A program made the translations under genes and the position numbers. From an uncultured SAR324 cluster bacterium (GTDB lineage: Bacteria > SAR324 > NAC60-12), in NCBI GenBank assembly GCA_902590435.1, contig CACIWU010000012.1, positions 1 through 34,168 on the forward strand: 34,168 bases of DNA, in the 5' to 3' direction. Shown in pieces: positions 8,292 through 16,994 of the stretch. Numbering within the stretch: position 1 is the first letter of the stretch; each line of letters opens with the position of its first letter. A model generated the notes under the pieces. The model searched no databases. It had not been told where the DNA came from and worked only from the letters and a program-made list of their open reading frames with translations.

Positions 8292-9875
8292 TTAGTTTTT
8301 CCATCTGGAATTTTTTCTCATAGCATTAATTGGAAGCAAAATTGGAAATTTTTCACGAATGTTTTTATCTTTTTTAGATGTGATATGGTCAGGATAGTTT
8401 TTTGATAAAATTTTGTGAACAGTTTCGTGTGCTCGGTTCATTATATCTTTTGATCCTTCTTCTTCCCAAACACTTGGAGAAGAGCGGTCTGCTATTTTTG
8501 GGTATAAAAACTCACTTTGCATATGATCAAGTGTTTGTTTCTGTCCAAGATAATGTCCGGCACCTAGAGCAACATCTTTAATTACGTTAACACTGAGAGT
8601 TTCTTCATTGACTTCAATACCACGAATTATTCTTTGTACTGCTCCAAGCATGTCATTGTCTATTACCAATGCTTCGAAAGAACAACCCATCAGGCTCCCC
8701 AGCATTCCAGCTGATTCTAAGATTCTATTACCTCCTGCTAATCCAGCAAGTACAGCACTTATACCTTTTTCATAACCTGCTTGAGCATCTGGAATTTTAG
8801 AATCAGTCATACATGATGGAACAGTCGTTGGCAAGTTGTAAAATTTTCCTATTTGAACAGCTGCAGAAATAATTAGAGCTTCCTCTCCACTTCCTCCTGA
8901 GAAAGAACCAGTCCTTAAATCACTTATAAAGGGCCAGATTGCAAAACTCATTGGACATCCTGGACTTATAAAATTAACTATGGCTAAACAAGCTAATCCT
9001 TCTGCAGTAACTTGGGCAAGAGTTCCTGCCAAAGTTACAGGAGCAGTTGCTCCTGCCTGGGGAGCAATCGCGATATCGTTGATTAAACCAAGTCGGCTAG
9101 TTTCTACCAAAACGTCCAAATTGTCCTTCGCAAATTTTAATGGAGAAACAATTGGACAACCTCCAAAAGTACAAAATGGTTTTTTGGCAAAACGTCCTTC
9201 TCCTCCCAAAACGATATCGAACATTTCCAGAGCTCCTTTAATATTTTTAGCACGATTAAATGTCATTTCAAAAGGTTTTTCTGTGCCAGAAACAAGAGCG
9301 TATGCTACATTAAAATCATGCTCATCCAAATCAGAAATTTCAGTTGGAATTACTGTTTGTCCAAACTGGTGTATGTACTCCAATTTGTCAACTAAACGAC
9401 AAGTATCATATAAATCTAATAAAGTTGAAGGACGATAGGTCTTTGTATCATATTCTAAAATGGTTACAGCTTCACCACTTGTAGCATAATGTACCCTGTA
9501 TCCACCGACGTGCAAGTCTGCATGCGTTGGATTTCGGCTATATACAACATATTCACTTGCAGCATTTACCAAGACATCCTCAATTAAAGATTTTGGAAAA
9601 CATATGCGTCCAAGATCATTCAAAACGCATCCACATTTTGTTGCCAACTCAATAACTTCTGGAGTGGCATCAGCAATTCCTACACTTGACAAAATTTCCA
9701 AAGCTGCGTGATGAATCTTCTCAAGGTCTTTGCTATCAAGAGGTTTGTATGTCCCTCCAGTCATTCCTGCTTGTACGACAGACATCTTTTTTTCTGAAAA
9801 TCTTTGAGATTTTCTAGCAGATCTCCCTCCAGAACGTACTTTCCCTATTTGCCTTACTTTATCTATATCTATCAT
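8292..9875 (-). CDS. MttB-superfamily methyltransferase, non-pyrrolysine type
   Basis: A 527-residue protein of the trimethylamine methyltransferase (MttB) superfamily. After a basic N-terminal stretch (SGGRSARKS) the family core follows: HHAALEILSSVGI (55-67), the Gly-rich GGSGEEAL near 327-334, and DSKIPDAQAGYEK at 358-370. No in-frame amber codon occurs, so it is not a pyrrolysine enzyme. Characterised non-pyrrolysine members (MtgB, MtpB, MtcB) demethylate glycine betaine, proline betaine or carnitine and pass the methyl to a corrinoid protein. No corrinoid protein gene lies in this window. It is the first gene of the operon with the aminotransferase and flavoprotein. No convincing ribosome-binding site precedes ATG 9875; Met31 is an alternative start, but the basic N-terminus is common in the family. 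Confidence 0.85.
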   Translation of the reverse strand: MIDIDKVRQIGKVRSGGRSARKSQRFSEKKMSVVQAGMTGGTYKPLDSKDLEKIHHAALEILSSVGIADATPEVIELATKCGCVLNDLGRICFPKSLIEDVLVNAASEYVVYSRNPTHADLHVGGYRVHYATSGEAVTILEYDTKTYRPSTLLDLYDTCRLVDKLEYIHQFGQTVIPTEISDLDEHDFNVAYALVSGTEKPFEMTFNRAKNIKGALEMFDIVLGGEGRFAKKPFCTFGGCPIVSPLKFAKDNLDVLVETSRLGLINDIAIAPQAGATAPVTLAGTLAQVTAEGLACLAIVNFISPGCPMSFAIWPFISDLRTGSFSGGSGEEALIISAAVQIGKFYNLPTTVPSCMTDSKIPDAQAGYEKGISAVLAGLAGGNRILESAGMLGSLMGCSFEALVIDNDMLGAVQRIIRGIEVNEETLSVNVIKDVALGAGHYLGQKQTLDHMQSEFLYPKIADRSSPSVWEEEGSKDIMNRAHETVHKILSKNYPDHITSKKDKNIREKFPILLPINAMRKNSRWKN

Positions 9876-9988
9876 ATAGTTTTTAATATTCTATCTTGTT
9901 CTATCTCAGAAATATTATTCTATAATTTTTAATCGTAAATTAATTACAAATTTATTTTTTAGAAATAAATTTATTTTTTTCTAATTTT

Positions 9989-11242
9989 TTAAAATGTTTT
10001 TTGGTATTTAATGTTTCCACCGTCCCAAAAGTCATTGAAAAAATCATCTATATTCCAGCTTGTTGTTAGCATGAATGAAGAATTATTTTTAAGATTTTGA
10101 AATTCCCAACTGACCCGTAGTTTAGATTCAGTTTTACGTCTTTTTTTGTCTTCATTTTCTTCAGTAATATAATTTGTAACCTTATCGGTGTCTCCCACAT
10201 ATATGGCATACTCCCAAAATCTTTCCACTTCATATTGATGTCTCAGAATAGCGTAAGATTGAAAGGTCCACAAATGGAAATCATAACTGTCTTTTGCTAA
10301 ATCTAACTGACGGAAAAAGTTTCTAAATCGATCTTCTCTAAGTCCTATAGTACAGTGAAAGTTAGTATTCAATTGATGAAGCCAATAAAAATCAATTGAG
10401 CTATAAAGAATTCGCTGTTCTCTATTATCAGGTGATCCAATTTCAGAGGATATTTTATTTTGTCTTTTTTTGAAAATATCAAAACTGCGCCAGCTAAATC
10501 CAGCAAGTTGATTTTTACGAAAATGATAATCAATCACGGCTCTAGAATCGTTACCTTTATAAGAAAAAACAAGTGATTCATCAGGAAAAATCTTACTGAA
10601 ATTTTTATCTTTTAATAAACTAAAGCGAGTCCGCCAATTTCTCCATAGGAAAGCTCCCTCAAGTACACTTTCTATTGGATGTGTAGAATAGTAAGAACTA
10701 TCAAAAAAATTTTTTTCATTATAATGAAGATCTTGAAGTAATTGCCTAAAACGTAAAAAATTCCAAGGGCGTCTACCAAGGGTTAGGCTTCCTCCTTGAT
10801 CAGCATTACGTTTATCATATTCAGGCATTCCTAAAAGAGAAAATGCTATCCAATCATATACTCTCCATTCAACTTCAACAAGATAATGGAATGGTTTTAT
10901 TTCGTAAAATTCTTCTTGTTTTGTATTAAAAATAACTGAAATTTGTTCTGAAATAGAATTTTTTATACGTGCTTCAAAATTTGTATAGAGTAGATCTAAG
11001 CCAAGGCTTCCTCCATTCATTCTCCATCCTTCTCCACTTTCATGCCATTTTTCTTCTTTTAATTTATTAAATTGGTAGGAATTTATATCTAGAAAATTTT
11101 CCTGATTTAGGTAAGTATGATTTATTTCAGAAGCATCATCGAATGCGAAAACAAATGATGCTTTTGAAATAATTAATAGACCATAAAAATACAAGTAGAA
11201 AAATTTGTTTTTAAAATTTCGATGCAAAAGATATTTGAACAT
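9989..11242 (-). CDS. Putative outer-membrane beta-barrel protein, unknown function
   Basis: A 417-residue exported protein. The N-terminus is basic, followed by a hydrophobic stretch ending SFVFA, a plausible signal-peptidase site near residue 34. The rest is rich in alternating aromatic and polar segments, such as HYLVEVEWRVYDWIAFSLLG and YSSIDFYWLHQL. It ends in Phe (KYQKTF), as many outer-membrane barrel proteins do. No specific family is recognised. Its start is 13 bases after the glnS stop, so it is likely read through from glnS. An LPS-assembly or porin role is possible but not shown. Confidence 0.65.
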   Translation of the reverse strand: MFKYLLHRNFKNKFFYLYFYGLLIISKASFVFAFDDASEINHTYLNQENFLDINSYQFNKLKEEKWHESGEGWRMNGGSLGLDLLYTNFEARIKNSISEQISVIFNTKQEEFYEIKPFHYLVEVEWRVYDWIAFSLLGMPEYDKRNADQGGSLTLGRRPWNFLRFRQLLQDLHYNEKNFFDSSYYSTHPIESVLEGAFLWRNWRTRFSLLKDKNFSKIFPDESLVFSYKGNDSRAVIDYHFRKNQLAGFSWRSFDIFKKRQNKISSEIGSPDNREQRILYSSIDFYWLHQLNTNFHCTIGLREDRFRNFFRQLDLAKDSYDFHLWTFQSYAILRHQYEVERFWEYAIYVGDTDKVTNYITEENEDKKRRKTESKLRVSWEFQNLKNNSSFMLTTSWNIDDFFNDFWDGGNIKYQKTF

Positions 11243-11255
11243 CTTATTATGTCAG

Positions 11256-12956
11256 TTATGACTGACGTTTTTGTCCCTGTTCTACTTTGGCCCAAGTGTC
11301 TCTAAGTGTTACTGTACGGTTAAACACTAAGGCATCTGTACGAGATAACTTTGAATCTACACAGAAATAACCCAACCTTTCAAATTGTAAAACATCTTCA
11401 GATTTAGCTTCTTTGATTCCAGGCTCAACTTTGCAATCTGAAATTGTTTCAATTGAAGCTGGGTTCAAATCCTTAATAAAATCGCCTTTAGTATCAGCTC
11501 TTCCAGGAAAAGGATTTGAGAAAAGTCTGTCATATAAACGAACTTCAGCAGAAACAGATTCATGAGCTGAAACCCAGTGAATAATTCCTTTTACCTTGCG
11601 TCCTATAGGCTTTACTCCGGATCGAGTTTCTTTATCATACGTGCAGTGGAGTGCTGAAACTTCCCCATTTTTGTATATAACCTCATTACAGCGAATAACA
11701 TAGGCGAAACGTAGTCGAACTTCATTGCCTGGAGAAAGTCGAAAATAATTGTCAGGTGGATTTTCTCTAAAATCATCTGCTTCAATGTAAATTTCTCTTG
11801 AAAAATTGATTTTTCTTGAGCCCATTTCAGATATTTTTGGATGACTTGCTGGTTCGAATAATTCAGTTTGTCCTTCAGGAAAATTTGTGATAATAACTTT
11901 CAAAGGTCTTAAAACTGCCATTACACGAGGAACATTTTTGTCAAGTTCTTCTCTAGCACAATCTTCTAAGACAGTCATATCAATATTGTTTTCACTTTTC
12001 GAAATTCCAATTCTTTCACAAAATAGTCTTATGGCTGATGCAGGGTAACCCCTTCGCCTTAACCCTGAAATCGTCAACATTCGAGGGTCATCCCAACCCG
12101 TAACGTGACCATCTTCAACGAGTTGTATTAATTTTCGTTTACTTAGTAAAGAATAATGAAGATTGAGTCTGGAAAATTCAATTTGCCTTGGGAGGCAAGG
12201 TGCACTGACCTCTTCTAAAATCCAATTATATAAAGGCCGATGATCTTCAAATTCAAGAGTACAAAGAGAATGAGTTACTCCTTCCAAGGCATCTGATAAT
12301 CCATGAGTAAAATCATAAAGAGGATAAATACACCATTTACCCTTAGTTCTAAGGTGTGAAACTTTACGGATTCTATATAGAACGGGGTCTCTGAGATTAA
12401 TATTTGGTGAAGACATATCAATTTTAGCTCTTAAGACAAGAGAGCCGTCTTTATACTCTCCATTACGCATTTTTCTGAATAAAGTTAAATTTTCTTCAAC
12501 AGTTCTTTCTCGAAACGGACTGTCCTTACCTCCTTCAGTAAGGGTGCCTCGGTATTCACGTATTTTTTTTGCATCTAGGCTTTCAACATAGGCCTTACCT
12601 TTTTTTATTAATTCTTCAGCAAATACGTAAAGTTTTTCAAAATAATCTGAAGCATAAGTTAGTTTTTCTTCCCATTCGTATCCCAACCAACTAACATCTT
12701 TTAAAATTCCTTCGACATATTGCTCGTCTTCTTTGATTGGGTTTGTATCATCAAAACGCATAAAGCAAATTCCTTTAAATTCTTTAGCAATACCAAAATT
12801 CAAGTGAATGGATTTAGCGTGTCCAATATGTAAATGTCCATTTGGTTCAGGAGGGAATCGAGTTATTATTTGCTTATGTTTCCCAGAAGATAGATCTTCG
12901 CGGATTGTTTTACGAATGAAATCAGTAGTATTAATTTTAGAATTTTCGTATGTCAT
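11256..12956 (-). CDS. glnS: Glutaminyl-tRNA synthetase
   Basis: A cytoplasmic class I aminoacyl-tRNA synthetase that charges tRNA-Gln with glutamine. The 566 residues match the bacterial GlnRS length. PPEPNGHLHIGHAKS at 35-49 carries the HIGH motif, and LLSKR at 270-274 is the KMSKS-type loop. FDDTNPIKEDEQYV (68-81) and YDFTHGLSDALEGVTHS (214-230) are typical GlnRS/GluRS active-site segments. The LHYSLLSKRKL form separates it from bacterial GluRS. The C-terminal half (from about 345) is the beta-barrel anticodon-binding region. The ATG lies 34 bases after the reconstructed end of the broken GST gene. Confidence 0.96.
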   Translation of the reverse strand: MTYENSKINTTDFIRKTIREDLSSGKHKQIITRFPPEPNGHLHIGHAKSIHLNFGIAKEFKGICFMRFDDTNPIKEDEQYVEGILKDVSWLGYEWEEKLTYASDYFEKLYVFAEELIKKGKAYVESLDAKKIREYRGTLTEGGKDSPFRERTVEENLTLFRKMRNGEYKDGSLVLRAKIDMSSPNINLRDPVLYRIRKVSHLRTKGKWCIYPLYDFTHGLSDALEGVTHSLCTLEFEDHRPLYNWILEEVSAPCLPRQIEFSRLNLHYSLLSKRKLIQLVEDGHVTGWDDPRMLTISGLRRRGYPASAIRLFCERIGISKSENNIDMTVLEDCAREELDKNVPRVMAVLRPLKVIITNFPEGQTELFEPASHPKISEMGSRKINFSREIYIEADDFRENPPDNYFRLSPGNEVRLRFAYVIRCNEVIYKNGEVSALHCTYDKETRSGVKPIGRKVKGIIHWVSAHESVSAEVRLYDRLFSNPFPGRADTKGDFIKDLNPASIETISDCKVEPGIKEAKSEDVLQFERLGYFCVDSKLSRTDALVFNRTVTLRDTWAKVEQGQKRQS

Positions 12957-12990
12957 TTAATTTATGAATATAATCAGGAAACATTAAATT

Positions 12991-13690
12991 CTATATTTTT
13001 TGTATTGAAAATACATCAGGTTTTCTAGATATATCATTGTGTAAATCAAACATTTTTTCACGCCAATCAAAAAATAGGATCATCAGTACTAATTAGGGAA
13101 AAATTCGAAATGCAACGATCCCATTGAAATGCTCCAAATATAATATAATCTGAAAATCTTGGAGTTTAACCTGCTACAAAATTTTGCTGATTTAAAGTCT
13201 TACGTAAAGAGCTTAACAATTTTTGAAAATGTGGTAAACGTTTTTCACGATTTAGAACGACTTCCTCCAAAGTTTGTCCAGCAAAATTAATTTTTTCTCT
13301 ACTTATACGAAAATATATTTTGTCTTTTGGTGATAAACTATTATGAATATCAAGAGCTATAAATTTTAATAATTCTGAATGTAAAATAGATTCTGTCCAG
13401 AATTTTATAAAAATTACTTCCCCATTCATAAGCTTTAGGGAAGTAGAATTAGGATATTCATTTTCCAGATATTTGGCAATTTCCCAAGAATCAGCAATTA
13501 TATTTTCACCATCAATATGTATTGTGAATTTATTTTTTCCAGAGAACTCGATTTCCTTTTTTTCTGTAAAATGCCCAGGTAAAAACTTTACAGCTAACTT
13601 TTTATGGGCTAATGCCATTTTAACTCTAAAGCAATAAGGTCTGAATCTAATATTTACATTTGCAGCAGCTAAGTCATACAATTTTAGCAT
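12991..13690 (-). pseudogene. Broken glutathione S-transferase-like gene (nonsense codon plus frameshift)
   Basis: The open part (13690 to 13166, 174 codons) starts with a thioredoxin-fold GST N-domain (RPYCFRVKMALAHK, then ADSWEIAKYLE) and stops at TAA after NQQNFVAG. Reading on in the same frame gives TPRFSDYIIFGAFQW and then LISTDDPIF, which looks like a normal GST C-terminal domain. A TGA follows in a run of six T; dropping one T restores DWREKMFDLHNDISRKP to a stop at 12991. The restored length (about 233 codons) is the normal GST size, so one nonsense change and one homopolymer indel explain the break. It lies between the AICAR transformylase gene and glnS. The 174-residue product could still be made, but it would lack most of the helical domain. 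Confidence 0.8.
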
Positions 13691-13755
13691 AATTTAATTT
13701 TGGAAAGATGAATAAATAATAATTATGTTTTTTTAAAACCAATCATTAAAAAAAT

Positions 13756-14955
13756 TCAATGGTGAAAAAGTCTTGTTCCTGAAAAGGACATTGCAATTCC
13801 ATATTCATTTGTAGCAGAAATAACCTCTTCATCACGATTACTTCCTCCAGGCTGTACAATATATTTTACTCCAATTTTAGACAAATGGTCTATATTATCC
13901 CTGAAAGGGAAAAAAGCATCTGAGGACAAGCTAACATTTGAAAGTTTTTTGATCCATTCTTTTTTCTCTTCATTAGAAAATATTGAAATTGAATCAGTAA
14001 ACAAATCTTGCAATATTTTAATTTCACTGGATGAAAGGTCTTCTTCAATGTAAAGATTTCGGGCATTTGTTCGATCAACATTCCCTACTTGCTTGCGAAA
14101 AGGTAGATTTAAGATTTTAGGATGCTGCCTTAGGAACCATTTTTTGGATTTATTACTTGCCATTTTAATACAATCCAAACGATTTTGTTGTCCAGCACCA
14201 ATACCAATTGTTTGCCCATTAATTGCAAAAACAACTGAATTAGATTGAGTATATTTTAATGAAATAGTTGCAACCAACAAATCTCTGCATGCTTCTTCTG
14301 TAAAATATGAATTTTTTGTTACAACTTTATTTAATATAGATTCTTTTGTTATTTTTAAGCTGTTCCGACTTTGAGAAAAAACGACACCATTTACTTCTCT
14401 AAATTCTATATCTGGAGATTTATAATCTGGGTTAACTTTCAAAATTATATATTTTCCTCCTTTTTTTTCTTTCAAAATTTTAAGTGCTTTTTCATCAAAT
14501 CCAGGTGCAATAATACCATCTGAAACATTTTTTTTGATTATGTTTGCAGTACTTAAATCAATATTACGACTTAGTCCTATGAAATCTCCATAGGATGAAG
14601 AGGGGTCAGTCCCTCTTGCCCTAATATATGAGGTCGCTATCGGAGAAATATCTAAGTTGCGGCAATCATAAACTTCAAGTAAGGTTTCATCTAATTCTAC
14701 GCTTACTGCAGCTCCAGCTGGGCTAACATGCTTGAAAGATGTTGCTGCTGGCAATTTTAAAGCATCATCAAGTTCTTTTACTAATAGCCAAGAATTTAGT
14801 GCATCTAAAATATTTATGTAGCTAGGATGACCGTTAATTATTTCAAATGGTAAATTTTTATTTTCCTGAGTATAAATTGCTGCTGAATTTTGATGGGGAT
14901 TAATTCCATATCTAAGATCAAATTTGTGGATATAGGATTTTTTAATATCGGTCAT
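13756..14955 (-). CDS. purH: Stand-alone AICAR transformylase (PurH C-terminal domain type), eukaryote-like
   Basis: This 399-residue enzyme should transfer a formyl group from 10-formyl-tetrahydrofolate to AICAR, the penultimate step of purine synthesis. It begins directly at the transformylase domain (LRYGINPHQ at 14-22) and lacks the N-terminal IMP cyclohydrolase domain of normal bifunctional PurH (over 500 residues). Catalytic Lys75-His76 sit in FKHVSPAG; KYTQSNSV, IGIGAGQQ and DAFFPFRDNID are also intact. The sequence reads remarkably like the second half of animal ATIC, down to the ending LFHH. A separate cyclohydrolase must exist elsewhere if purines are made. It lies upstream of the broken GST gene and glnS on the same strand. 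Function is secure; the symbol applies only to the transformylase half. Confidence 0.9.
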   Translation of the reverse strand: MTDIKKSYIHKFDLRYGINPHQNSAAIYTQENKNLPFEIINGHPSYINILDALNSWLLVKELDDALKLPAATSFKHVSPAGAAVSVELDETLLEVYDCRNLDISPIATSYIRARGTDPSSSYGDFIGLSRNIDLSTANIIKKNVSDGIIAPGFDEKALKILKEKKGGKYIILKVNPDYKSPDIEFREVNGVVFSQSRNSLKITKESILNKVVTKNSYFTEEACRDLLVATISLKYTQSNSVVFAINGQTIGIGAGQQNRLDCIKMASNKSKKWFLRQHPKILNLPFRKQVGNVDRTNARNLYIEEDLSSSEIKILQDLFTDSISIFSNEEKKEWIKKLSNVSLSSDAFFPFRDNIDHLSKIGVKYIVQPGGSNRDEEVISATNEYGIAMSFSGTRLFHH

Positions 14956-15145
14956 TATTTTGAATTATTATTTTTAGAAGGTAAGAAAGTATTTTGTACA
15001 AAAATTAATGGTAGCTCCACAAATATAAAGACTCAAGTATTCAATCAAATTAGAATAATTAACAACTTTTATTTATATTAAATTTAAGAATTATGTTAAA
15101 AAAATTCTAGGGTAAAAGTTTGTATTTGAATGTATATTAATTAAT

Positions 15146-15727
15146 CTAATTTTCCCAATTAGGAATCTTTAGTGTGCCTTTTTTACTTGTATTTTTGAGG
15201 CTGGATTTCTTTTTAGGAATAGAAGAACTTTCCGTTAAAACTTTTGACTTATATTCTGAGTCTGAAATCCTTGCCTTTTTTTCCTGCTCCTTTTTTACTT
15301 TTTTCAAACGTTCTTGGGCTTTTCTCAAGCTAAGCATGTCTTGGTATCTATTATAGTAGATGTCTGCCATTCGGCTGTCAGACATTTTATAGTGAGCCAG
15401 AGCTAAATTATAGTATGTATCGGTCTGATTAGGTACAAGACTTTTAACACGCTTGAAAGATTCAATTGATTCATTGTAATTGCCTATTTCAAAGTAAACT
15501 AAACCAAGATTGTAGTGGAAACTTGGTGACTCGCTGTCTAAATTAATAGCCTTTTGGAAATTCCAAATTGCGATTTGGTAGTCCCTCTGTTTCAAAGCAG
15601 AATTGCCTTCTTCAAAATAATATATCGCAGATTTTCTTATTTGTTCATGATTTGAGCAAGCATTAAAATAAAATGATAAAATCAGAAAGAATAAAAAAAT
15701 AAATTTAAAATATGATTTTTTCAACAT
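15146..15727 (-). CDS. TPR-repeat lipoprotein
   Basis: A 193-residue lipoprotein with a hydrophobic signal ending in the lipobox FNAC (Cys24), so it should be lipid-anchored facing the periplasm. Three tetratricopeptide repeats follow from about residue 33 to 135 (for example YYFEEGNSALKQRDYQIAI and HYNLGLVYFEIGNYNESI). The tail from about 136 is a Lys/Glu-rich likely coiled coil, then a Ser/Lys-rich disordered end. TPR proteins of this kind scaffold envelope complexes; no partner is evident. It is the first minus-strand gene of this block and diverges from the exported protein at 15911. Confidence 0.75.
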   Translation of the reverse strand: MLKKSYFKFIFLFFLILSFYFNACSNHEQIRKSAIYYFEEGNSALKQRDYQIAIWNFQKAINLDSESPSFHYNLGLVYFEIGNYNESIESFKRVKSLVPNQTDTYYNLALAHYKMSDSRMADIYYNRYQDMLSLRKAQERLKKVKKEQEKKARISDSEYKSKVLTESSSIPKKKSSLKNTSKKGTLKIPNWEN

Positions 15728-15804
15728 TTAAATTTAAACCAAAAAAAGATAAATAATTTATTATAATTAAGTAATAATAACTATATTTGTATAGATATTG
15801 TAAA

Positions 15805-15816
15805 CGACAGTTGTCG
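15805..15816. repeat. Short inverted repeat in a divergent intergenic region
   Basis: CGACA and TGTCG face each other around a two-base centre, between the divergently transcribed TPR lipoprotein and the exported protein genes. This is a plausible operator position, but the repeat is short and no regulator is implied. Confidence 0.25.
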
Positions 15817-15910
15817 ATTTTTGCTCAAGGATTGCATTAAAGTTTTAAATAGTTTTATTAGATATTACTTTTTGATTATCAATGCATATTTCATACTCAA
15901 TAATTATCAT

Positions 15911-16345
15911 ATGAAGAGAATTATTTTTATTTTTTTTATTATCTCATTATTTTTTGTGTTTCTAACTTCGACTTGTTCAATCCAAAATGTTCTAGCAGAG
16001 AAGTATAATAATAAGGATGAAAAAACAATTAATGAAGATAAGAAGAGACAAAAATTTTTGTTAGAAATGCAAAATTTAATTAATGCCGCAATTAAATCTG
16101 GTTTTTCAGAAAAAGAAATTAGAGAAATTACTATAGTTCGAAATGGTAAAGTTATATATGTTTGGGATTACATAGAACAAGAAAAACTAAGGTTAAAAAA
16201 AGAGGAACTTAACAAAAAAAAATTAAAACCACTTGATAGGTATTTGACAGTTATGGATGTTTCAGATGAATTGGAAAGCTTTGAAACCAAAGATTTAGAT
16301 CTTTTGAAAGATAAAAGTATTTTTGTGGGGGCTGATCAAAAGTGA
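15911..16345 (+). CDS. Small exported protein, unknown function
   Basis: A 144-residue protein of no recognised family. I start it at ATG 15911 (MKRIIFIFFIISLFF), which gives a clean signal peptide or anchor; an upstream in-frame start at 15821 would bury this signal. After the signal the chain is highly charged. KRQKFLLEMQNLINAAIKSGFSEKEIREITI looks helical, and a Lys-rich helix follows (EQEKLRLKKEELNKKKLK). GTG of the uridine-kinase-like gene overlaps its stop by four bases (GTGA), so the two are translationally coupled. Confidence 0.6.
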   Translation: MKRIIFIFFIISLFFVFLTSTCSIQNVLAEKYNNKDEKTINEDKKRQKFLLEMQNLINAAIKSGFSEKEIREITIVRNGKVIYVWDYIEQEKLRLKKEELNKKKLKPLDRYLTVMDVSDELESFETKDLDLLKDKSIFVGADQK

Positions 16346-16935
16346 AGATTATAGCAGTTACTGGTGGTTCTGGTTGCGGTAAAACTTTTTTTACTAAATT
16401 ACTTGTTGAACGTTTGCCGAAATCAGTCATTTTACCTTTGGATAGTTACTATTTTGACATACCGGAACAAATTCCGACCGGTAAATATGATTTTGATGAG
16501 CCTAATTCTTTTGATTTCAAGCTTTTTAGGTTTCATCTAGATAGTTTGTCTTCCGGCAAAACAGTTCAAAAACCGAATTTTTGCTACGATTCAGGAAAAA
16601 GGCTGGATGATTTTACTTTGTTACAACCAAGTGAGTATTTGATTATTGAGGGTTTACACGTTCTCTTATATCCAGATATAAGGTCTAAAATTTCTTTTTC
16701 ATTCTATCTTGAATCTCCTCTTGACATAGCAGTTAGTCGTAGATGTCTAAGAGATATTAATGAGCATTCTATGACTGCTGAACATAGTATCAATCAATAT
16801 TTGCAATTTGTCCGACCCGTTTTTTTTGAACTTATCCAACCAACAAAAAAGTTTGTAAATTTAGTTGTAGAAAATAACCTTGATAGTAGATTAGATTTAT
16901 TTATAGATAACTATTTAGCAAAAAACACTCTATAA
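16342..16935 (+). CDS. Uridine kinase-like P-loop kinase
   Basis: A 197-residue cytoplasmic kinase of the uridine kinase/phosphoribulokinase family. The P-loop GGSGCGKT is at 8-15. LDSYYFD (33-39), FDEPNSFDF (52-60) and YLIIEGLHVLLYPDI (95-109) match the nucleoside-binding and Walker-B-like parts of uridine kinase. RRCLRDINEHSMT replaces the usual RRIxRDxxERG lid. It starts with GTG, overlapping the previous stop by four bases. It probably phosphorylates uridine or cytidine in pyrimidine salvage, although another nucleoside or pantothenate-like substrate cannot be excluded. Confidence 0.8.
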   Translation: MKIIAVTGGSGCGKTFFTKLLVERLPKSVILPLDSYYFDIPEQIPTGKYDFDEPNSFDFKLFRFHLDSLSSGKTVQKPNFCYDSGKRLDDFTLLQPSEYLIIEGLHVLLYPDIRSKISFSFYLESPLDIAVSRRCLRDINEHSMTAEHSINQYLQFVRPVFFELIQPTKKFVNLVVENNLDSRLDLFIDNYLAKNTL

Positions 16936-16994
16936 TATAACTATTACATTTTATCGTCTTTTTATTTAAATTTGTAATTCAAATTAAGTTTTAA

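Noticed and set aside
8980-9438. 152-codon + strand frame inside the MttB-family gene
   Set aside because: It is antisense to a well-conserved coding sequence and has no protein-family features.
8292-9875. Pyrrolysine-containing MttB
   Set aside because: The frame has no internal TAG, so no pyrrolysine readthrough is needed.
9876-9988. Promoter for the MttB-family operon
   Set aside because: Several weak -10-like boxes (TAATAT, TATAGA on the minus strand) but no partner -35 box with convincing spacing.
13166-13690. Intact short GST of 174 residues
   Set aside because: Clear GST-like sequence continues past the stop and past a following single-base frameshift, so the short frame is a truncated remnant.
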